Notes under the pieces: generated by a model
The model's input: the letters and a program-made list of their open reading frames with translations, nothing else
The model's database searches: none
What the model was told of the DNA's origin: nothing
In this document: positions 14,501-18,902 of the stretch, piece by piece
Numbering within the stretch: the stretch's first letter is position 1
Layout of the letters: every line of letters begins with the position of its first letter
Position numbers and translations under genes: made by a program
Assembly (NCBI GenBank): GCA_900555955.1
Contig: USNA01000003.1
Location: forward strand, 1-18,902
Reading direction: 5' to 3'
DNA: 18,902 bases
Source of the DNA: an uncultured Collinsella sp.
GTDB taxonomy: Bacteria > Actinomycetota > Coriobacteriia > Coriobacteriales > Coriobacteriaceae

Positions 14501-17418
14501 GAGTACTCCCCCTTGGCATCGATTTCTCTTCCATATGTCACCTTGCCCGCATCGGCATCAGCCCTAGTAAAGGTATAGTCCGCAGAGCCCGTACCCGTAC
14601 TTTTGTAGCCAAAACTCTCCAGCAGGCTCGCATGGGTGAAGATCGTATTGTTCTTTTGGCTGGGCAAGCTGATTTGCTCAAACTTCGCCGTCACCTGATC
14701 GGAATTTTTTCCCACGCCGAGTCTGCCGAAGAGCGAGGTTGCCGCCGTGTCCCCTTTCGCATAACTAGGGGTTGAAGAAATATTCTTAGCGCTCAGGTTC
14801 ACGCATGTCTGCATCTCGTTGATAAGCAGAGGAGCGTAACTGGTATTGCCGTTCACACCGTCAACCGTCAAGCCGTCGAGTGTCAGACCATCTATCTCGA
14901 GCTGCGCCACATTAGTCTCATTGATGGGCCCATAGATATAGCGGCACACAAGTGCACCGGACGAACTTCCCGCATCGTTCACAACAGAGCCCACGGTGCC
15001 TGCAAGCGTGACATTTTTAACCTTGAGGCTGCCCGTATGGGTTCCGATGAGAGCGCAGTGCATATTTTCGTGCTGCGTGGCTTCGCTATTCTTTTTGTTA
15101 CCTTCTTGCTCAGCTTTAATGTCGGAATAATGGAACGTAATCGTTGCATTATTCACAGTAACCGTTGAGCCCTTCGCAGGATCAGTAGGATAGAAACTGT
15201 ATCCATCTAAATTGATTTCCACGCCCGCGCTGTCGCTCGTGCCAATATTGTTTCCTTGGAAAATAGCCTGATTTTCCGGAATGATATAGTCCTGAATCGC
15301 GCTAGGAGCATACAGGTACGCACACCAAAGTAATAAGTACTCTGCGGAGTTCATCCAATTGTCTTTGCTAGCGTTTTCCGGTTTGTTGCCTACCTCCGTA
15401 TATGCTTTGTCAAGATTGTAGTAGTAGCGAACAGAACCATTTGTTTGTGGAAAGTTATCGGAAGAATTAGCGGGGGCGATGCGATTTCGATAACTATTAT
15501 CTCTAGCGGGATTTCCGCTCATGTCCAGCTTTTGGCCCTCGGTATGAAGCGAGACGACCGCATTGCAGCCGTTATCGATCAGATTGCTTTCGGGCTTCAC
15601 GCCATTTGCAAGCCATTCGTCGTATGTCTTTACCTTTGGGGCGGTTATAGATACGCCATCCACAGCATAAGCGGTACCCCACCAAGCCCTGTCCTCCAGA
15701 TATAGACCGCCGTAGGAAGTCTCGGCACCAAAGCTATTTGAATCGGATGTACTGCCGCGAGCAATAAGAACGCCAAGCGTGGTTGCACTATTAGCGGTGA
15801 AGGAAGCGTTGGCCAAATTGATAGCATACTTATTGATGATCCAGTGGCCACTAGCGGCGTATACGAGACCGCCGACCTCGGTAGAGCTATTTGCAGTCAC
15901 GGTCGTGTTGTTGGAAGTTTTTAGGGCGTAGGTGCTGTCGCTGGTATTCGCAGCAGTATCGCCAATGGTGACGATGGCGTTGCCCCAGCTGTAGCCCAGA
16001 AGACCACCGGCGCCGTTGAGCTTGTCGCCGTTCTTGCCCACGGTCATAGCGAATTCACTAAAGATAAGACCGGTAATGGTAACGTTCTTCTCGTTCGATC
16101 CCTGCACAATGCAGCCGATAAGACCACCGACTTGGGCAATCTTGCCGCCGGCGCAATCGCCGGTTTTGATTTTGCCGCCGACTTCGAGGCCCGTAACATT
16201 GAATGTCGAGGTATAGTCGCCCACGTAGCCGATGGCGCCGCCGATGCGGGTGTTGCCGTTAAGCGTTTTAGTTGCAGCGATGGTCGCTTGAGCCTTGTTG
16301 TTATCCTTAAACGCAACCGTAGAAGCCGCCAACACGCTTCCCGCAATACCACCAATGTTCACTTCGTTGCTGAACGTATCATCACACGCGATATTCGTTT
16401 TGCACGTTACGCCAGACAATGACAGGTTGCCGACGATGGTACCTGCAAGCGACCCGGCATCGATAGCCGAACCGCTATCGAACTTCATGGAGCCAGCGAT
16501 TGTGACGTTGGAGATGGTTGCGCCGTTGACGGCCGCGAACAAGCCCAAGCGGCCGTGGCGGTAGATTTTGCCGTTGCCGTTGCTCGTGTCATTGCCGTCG
16601 AGCACAGCTTTACCGCGCATGCCGTACGGCTCGCCGACGGCAAGGTTAATTGTGCCGTTGACATTTGTGCCGCCACCGTTCAACGTTCCCAAGAAAACTT
16701 GCGAGCCGTCTGCACGATCCTGCGTGAAACCCGTCAGGCCCGTGCCCTTGAGATCAATAGTGCCGTTCACCGTAATGGTCGAGGACTGCAAGCCGTTCAG
16801 GTTGTTTTCGGTAACGCCGTCAACCATCGAGTAGTAGCCGTTGGTTTGCCAGGTAATCGCCAGCTTTGCGAAATCGTCGATACTTGCCAGCGCAAATGCA
16901 TCGCCAGTTTTTACGAGCTTAGAGCTAAAGTTCCACTGGTGCGCTTCGTTGATGGAGATGAGGTCCTCGCTCAACGGGTTGCCCAAGCGAATGACCTGGC
17001 CGTAGCTGTACACGTCATCGATCTTGACGGGCGTAGAGGGGCGCTTATATTGCCATTTCTTTGTATCACCTGCGGCGGTGCCGCTATCGCTTCCGCTACC
17101 GGCGGCAAAAATCAGCGAGTTAAAGTTCTCATAAATCAGCTGCGCGGTGTGATCATTTTCCACGAAGGTGGCATCCGACAGGTCGGTGATACCGCTGAAC
17201 TTGACGATGCCGAGCCACGACGACCCAACGACTCCGGCAAAGCCGCCGTTTGCGCCGCCGATGGTAGCGCCGCTGGCGGTTTTGACCTTCAGGCCACGCA
17301 CTTCTAGAACGTTGTTTGTGTCCACGACGCCCACGGCGCCGCCGTATTTGCCATTTGCACTGGCGTAGCCCGAGGTTGAGCATGTCACTGTTGCATCCCG
17401 GATGACCACGGCGGACAC
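8557..17418 (-). CDS. Giant GLUG-repeat surface-type protein, C-terminal part (frame-separated from its N-terminal part)
   Basis: The main 2,953-codon open frame of a giant, probably extracellular protein. Two blocks of short repeats with GLUG-like motifs are visible. One is near residues 20-540 (GGAVGVV, GGIAGSV, GGAIGYV, GGLIGCI, GGLLGYS). The other is near 1220-2070 (GGVIGCI, GGYVGTV, GGVLGFA, GGVVGRA, GGLIGEV, GGLLGAI). Such repeats usually build right-handed beta-helices. A module-start pattern (GCGTYGDPYAVTDATEM) lies between the blocks. Residues from about 2190 to the end lack GLUG motifs and look like Ig-like or beta-sandwich modules. There is no LPXTG motif and no final membrane segment. 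The GTG at 17418 is not a natural start: the frame is open back to about 17439 and joins the upstream frame if the 59 bp at 17440-17498 are left out. A terminator follows the stop. A role in adhesion is inferred only from the repeat type. Confidence 0.85.
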   Translation of the reverse strand: MSAVVIRDATVTCSTSGYASANGKYGGAVGVVDTNNVLEVRGLKVKTASGATIGGANGGFAGVVGSSWLGIVKFSGITDLSDATFVENDHTAQLIYENFNSLIFAAGSGSDSGTAAGDTKKWQYKRPSTPVKIDDVYSYGQVIRLGNPLSEDLISINEAHQWNFSSKLVKTGDAFALASIDDFAKLAITWQTNGYYSMVDGVTENNLNGLQSSTITVNGTIDLKGTGLTGFTQDRADGSQVFLGTLNGGGTNVNGTINLAVGEPYGMRGKAVLDGNDTSNGNGKIYRHGRLGLFAAVNGATISNVTIAGSMKFDSGSAIDAGSLAGTIVGNLSLSGVTCKTNIACDDTFSNEVNIGGIAGSVLAASTVAFKDNNKAQATIAATKTLNGNTRIGGAIGYVGDYTSTFNVTGLEVGGKIKTGDCAGGKIAQVGGLIGCIVQGSNEKNVTITGLIFSEFAMTVGKNGDKLNGAGGLLGYSWGNAIVTIGDTAANTSDSTYALKTSNNTTVTANSSTEVGGLVYAASGHWIINKYAINLANASFTANSATTLGVLIARGSTSDSNSFGAETSYGGLYLEDRAWWGTAYAVDGVSITAPKVKTYDEWLANGVKPESNLIDNGCNAVVSLHTEGQKLDMSGNPARDNSYRNRIAPANSSDNFPQTNGSVRYYYNLDKAYTEVGNKPENASKDNWMNSAEYLLLWCAYLYAPSAIQDYIIPENQAIFQGNNIGTSDSAGVEINLDGYSFYPTDPAKGSTVTVNNATITFHYSDIKAEQEGNKKNSEATQHENMHCALIGTHTGSLKVKNVTLAGTVGSVVNDAGSSSGALVCRYIYGPINETNVAQLEIDGLTLDGLTVDGVNGNTSYAPLLINEMQTCVNLSAKNISSTPSYAKGDTAATSLFGRLGVGKNSDQVTAKFEQISLPSQKNNTIFTHASLLESFGYKSTGTGSADYTFTRADADAGKVTYGREIDAKGEYSGKQLWYYDKETYATPNGLVTVDKKPADAKNPRFGDYLPYVYKGKATEDGVQYHEIKVNQRIPNLMTGCGTYGDPYAVTDATEMNAIANYINNSVALDGWEVTIAAEQSVLCTRRNSNSTDNEVTYVYKQAKGTDKKWERKVGDTTDPAQTLSDETMHRYIQSAYYSIEPAEGKKITVDAASFGGFGNKANPFRGVIVGDPKSSEPATIEIENNNGELRGLVPYSYGSVVRNLNINYVNASATITYSAKDTDGVPTSFFGGVIGCILGGDNIIDGVVVNDPNSGSTTYGFTVAGDSYLVPIGGYVGAIAGGGVIFRNTGKSWRGGTKRKKFMPSAEGSASYDLYDNPYAGRVIDGYAFSEGCNVDNGDANYKINELINKGTPCVTPTGTDNKYIGTNAEAPVTTVENAQGLLVLSAIISSGAGAGAAHTNYADYGVFRGSKAYWGSDTQDPAIEGYLFGNKEYGKVRNASYDCVGKPMGAAGDFETAKNDDQKAPGKQGWHGPLDPDDDVNSPYLVASYAADYQTGYVCASKSIGMSLEFKQGTTYDMTGYGTGYVGLNGRYYSNACNSNETTTERDRITPHVATIDGNGATITVGTKDAAYGAVEYADDDYKVSGVGGLFNTVMFTSTNVGQSVTANGGAQVKDLTFSSCNVALTYIAANGGATTGTASNDLIGTGLLAGATANYDGNTCGVYRNVQMNNCTVSGAKSVGGLLGSSGRASRSLSKDRTYMVAFSDARATAYLDDCSYTDLNVTGEKYVGGYVGTVAAACRVWTSAAKGVSEKAVGKSSTITATGATPYVGGVLGFAKSSNLSVNTNIGTTTAVRSSTAVISGVNVLATGSNTDKYMGAGGVVGRADGGVISMSNVRIDAGTGTKNAIIGDGTGKNFKIRNAGGLIGEVTSSGSPNKYWFKDCSVKNVNVAGTDQCSGGLIGYYFSNVNITCNNIAIENAAIKGSWSGGLLGAINSGSDVINVTNTKVSNTTFGGTSNGGIAGDGRGQFHLVNVLMDSNTYKSGVKQGVLLGEVDTRDNQYSLSAAGVDVKPGDGKTTSDLPSMVYTDNTTAVNKKTYIAFGDYNDRLDVPGKDTTLYGADDTATTAASPYVTTSPVSTLTVRASNDDTTDRYLFGDGAAIDTATTIQSEADTSVAGRYTYTNICGINDAGAYQNKKTYSADSAKSTFNTNNVTSGKKAATDFPVLMIPGNDTTTVEKYLNIVTNGGFSDARRLNGSAKHVTATAEVFSLADNGAFVKDATASQTPTLKVLNNGTSSMVFRASTDWDNERGRFTLLTVTFSEAGQSYRVQVPIIVKRMLEIDFTATYSEGANFKAADFATQYDNHVLVSSGDTMTGYLTWTYGSARGKAVDCGWNPLLEAGGSMGPLNKSITFGATLPKGTQLTLVDTAHNNREYHCTVGAGGAASVKLTEFVDASKKAYVEPWLSETVGVKADEAEEDKDGAWVKLADDEVKDKSQAELAKMAGAKVGGAYYRARTSSDATGTFYTLSVDKEEPKSENFYLVVRTPAGSAGVNGYTATTVDTSLNEHINYLLRGKIAADGKAAEDGHQNTPSTYSVASNYTHSLVDNKRNLVDNRDSINRMELKEATYSLSMNVSDTVTFDSSQQYTSSDALYYQLDSSLVTYHDGVIAGSVGYPTGTQGTYEFYVKVGDNYYTWGGSGWNLAGTKETPVVSGLSWTANGGDMSLVLADAESNPIDMSGLREIAKNHVNAFTVTMRAALTMTEPACQAGIVASQNSGTDRYTKPNYRAYLSTHADTLSTSSNSAYNDGGAGYYRMDVGSSTIALEASKKSQLGINIDDLKSADGEIALVGTYDLSKLTGAEAKIDAASTVTYTLSLEQRQDNGGYAPVGDISNYITVLGSDYLGTGAASADGNSYVFTDTKTNGAFLTRDGNSLAFKHAFRVKVNTNVEGENQTYANYRLVLTANIMTGNVVDDTPVNVSNLDGYSHSDYVTYTLARINTEGIRHETKTN

Positions 17419-17498
17419 GTTAGCACTCCCGCCGCCTTCGACACGGCGGACTGTCGGATGCCACCCCCGGCGGACCCGTTAGCTCCCCCGCCGCCTTC
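17381..17498. repeat. Imperfect 59-bp tandem copy that breaks the giant gene
   Basis: Positions 17440-17498 hold a diverged copy of 17381-17439. Both begin, on the minus strand, with GAAGGCGGCGGG, then GCTAACG, TCCGCCG and CATCCG. The copies match over about 44 nt with scattered differences, many of them changes to G on the coding strand, and then diverge. The offset is 59 nt, which is not a multiple of three, and this causes the frame change. Leaving out 17440-17498 restores a continuous frame. Confidence 0.8.
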
Positions 17499-18902
17499 GC
17501 CAAGGTAGCCTACTAGGCCGCCTGCGTAGGTGAGTTTGCCGTTGGAGCCCACGCCGAACGACACCGCAGTATCACCCTGCACCGTAAAGGCATGCAGTGC
17601 GTCACCGTTTTTCTGGCCCCACAGCTTGCCCACCAAGCCGCCGTAGTTGCCGTGCTTGTTGTCGTCCTTGCCGTTTTGCAGCGTGCTTGTATACGAACCG
17701 CCATTGACGACCACGTCGCCGTTCGAGATGTCGAGCACGCCGAACAGTCCGCCGGCAGAAGGGGCGGCGTTCGTGTTGGACACGCTGAGCGCCACGCCCT
17801 TACCAAAGTCGAAGATGCCGCTGTTGATGGTGAATGCGTCGGTAAACGAGGCGTCGCCGATTAGGCCGCCTGCATACGTCCCGGCAGATGACGATCCAAC
17901 CGCATACGCGGGCTTGATGGCAATGGCCTTGCCCGAGGCGTCTTTTCCACTGTTATCCTTGCCCACGGTGAGTGTGAGCTTAGTTGCCTTACCGATAAGA
18001 CCGCCCGCCGCGTTTTTACCTGCGACACTCAGCGCCGAGACATCGATGCCAGTTGGTAGGGCGACGGTGGCACCCTCCCGCGCCTCGCCGATAAGACCCC
18101 CCGCGTTGGCATCAGCGGCTGTCGCGTTGATAGTGGGGGTACCGTCGAGTTTGTCCGGCAGGGCGAGGCCAGCAAGCGTAAGCGATGCTCCTTCGACAAG
18201 GGTGTTCACAAGCAAGCCCATGTTGCCTGCGCTCGATTGCATATCGACTGCCAGGGGGCTGTTCGCGCTTGTCGTGTAGGTGGCATTAAGTGTAAGCGCG
18301 CCCGTGACCTCGCCCACAAGCGGCGAGGTGAGCTTGCAGATGTCCTTTTCGGTATCGCTTTTGGGCGTGCCCACGGTAACGGTGGCAGCAAGCGTCTTGT
18401 CCGCGCCCGTGACCTTTGCGGCCACGATGGGCTGGGCATCGGTACCCTTCCAGGTGAGCTTTACGGTGCTGTTGGCGTAGCTGAGCTCGATGTTGTTGAA
18501 GAGCGTCTTGTTGACGGTCAGGGTCCTGTCGCCGAGGTTGAGCGCGCCTTTGAAAGGGTAGGCATCGCTGCCGAAGCCCTGGAACGTGAGGCTACCCAGG
18601 CCGTCCACGATCTCCGCGCCGCACACGTCGAAGTCGATGCCGGTCGAGCCACCTTTGGAGATGTTCGCGTTCTGGTAGATGGCGGGATCGGTATTGGAGA
18701 TGGCGACAAGATCGGCGTTGGACTCAAAGGTAATGGCCGTGACGGCGTCCGAGTCGTCAGTGATGACATCGCCGTCACCCAACACGCGCCTGAGGGCCTC
18801 GACAGTAGCGATGGTGGGGGCAGTGTTTGCCTGGGCAGCGGCATCCGCGTCCGCGTCATCCGCTTGTTCTTCGTCAGCAGCACCCTCAACGGCTCGACGC
18901 CG
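17385..18902 (-). CDS. Giant GLUG-repeat protein, N-terminal part, 5' end beyond the window and 3' end frameshifted
   Basis: The frame is open to the right edge, 39 codons upstream of the GTG at 18785, so the true start and any signal peptide lie outside the window. The visible part begins with an acidic, Ala-rich stretch (EEQADDADADAAAQ) and continues with strand-rich sequence. Six GLUG-like motifs follow (GGLIGEA, GGLIGKA, GGLIGDA, GGLFGVL, GGLVGKL, GGLVGYL). After GYLGEGG the frame runs through the extra 59-bp copy and ends after about 38 unrelated residues at 17385. The same DNA read without that copy continues directly into the frame ending at 8557, with the sense junction LGEGGGSANVSAVV. 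As it stands the product would be a truncated N-terminal piece. I judge it to be one gene with the frame ending at 8557, about 3,428 codons within this window. Confidence 0.8.
   Translation of the reverse strand, partial: RRRAVEGAADEEQADDADADAAAQANTAPTIATVEALRRVLGDGDVITDDSDAVTAITFESNADLVAISNTDPAIYQNANISKGGSTGIDFDVCGAEIVDGLGSLTFQGFGSDAYPFKGALNLGDRTLTVNKTLFNNIELSYANSTVKLTWKGTDAQPIVAAKVTGADKTLAATVTVGTPKSDTEKDICKLTSPLVGEVTGALTLNATYTTSANSPLAVDMQSSAGNMGLLVNTLVEGASLTLAGLALPDKLDGTPTINATAADANAGGLIGEAREGATVALPTGIDVSALSVAGKNAAGGLIGKATKLTLTVGKDNSGKDASGKAIAIKPAYAVGSSSAGTYAGGLIGDASFTDAFTINSGIFDFGKGVALSVSNTNAAPSAGGLFGVLDISNGDVVVNGGSYTSTLQNGKDDNKHGNYGGLVGKLWGQKNGDALHAFTVQGDTAVSFGVGSNGKLTYAGGLVGYLGEGGGGANGSAGGGIRQSAVSKAAGVLTCPPWSSGMQQ

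Noticed and set aside
17460..17490. Short C/G runs (five bases) in the giant gene as phase-variation tracts
   Set aside because: Runs of five are too short for frequent slippage, and the 59-bp offset alone explains the frame change.

Overview
The window looks like part of a chromosome from a gut-type actinobacterium of the Coriobacteriia, most likely Collinsella or a close relative. This is inferred from GC-rich coding DNA (a hand count gives about 62% over 10201-10380), an Ech-type hydrogenase operon, and a giant surface protein built of GLUG repeats. No rRNA or tRNA gene is present to confirm it. Every gene I can support lies on the minus strand.

Region 1 (31-5702, transcribed leftward) is a complete structural operon for an energy-conserving group 4 [NiFe] hydrogenase. 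The order is that of echABCDEF, but the ion-pump subunit EchA and the membrane anchor EchB are one 960-residue polypeptide. The small subunit EchC, the NuoC-like EchD, the catalytic EchE (both pairs of NiFe cysteines present) and the 2[4Fe-4S] ferredoxin EchF follow, with gaps of 12 nt or less or a 1-nt overlap. The complex should couple oxidation of reduced ferredoxin to H2 release and ion export. EchC and EchD carry long Ala-rich tails.

Region 2 (5703-8556) is a looser, partly AT-rich stretch. It holds a stand-alone OrfA-like double helix-turn-helix gene with its own terminator, then an AlbA_2/GHKL-like/winged-helix regulator gene bracketed by two near-identical 69-bp repeats. Those repeats are made of units about 20 bp apart plus an inverted copy. 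Next come a 203-bp element with perfect 24-bp terminal inverted repeats and the terminator of the giant gene.

Region 3 (8557-18902) is the 3' part of a giant gene for a GLUG-repeat, probably beta-helical, exported protein. Its N-terminus lies beyond the right edge. It is split into two reading frames at 17440-17498 by an extra 59-bp imperfect tandem copy. Without that copy the frame is continuous for about 3,428 codons inside the window. The copy is either a recent inactivating duplication or an assembly artefact. The middle of the gene drops to about 44% GC, which suggests a mosaic origin.

The most noteworthy signals are the EchA-EchB fusion, the repeat-bracketed regulator cassette with helically phased iterons, the inverted-repeat element, and the 59-bp frame-breaking copy.
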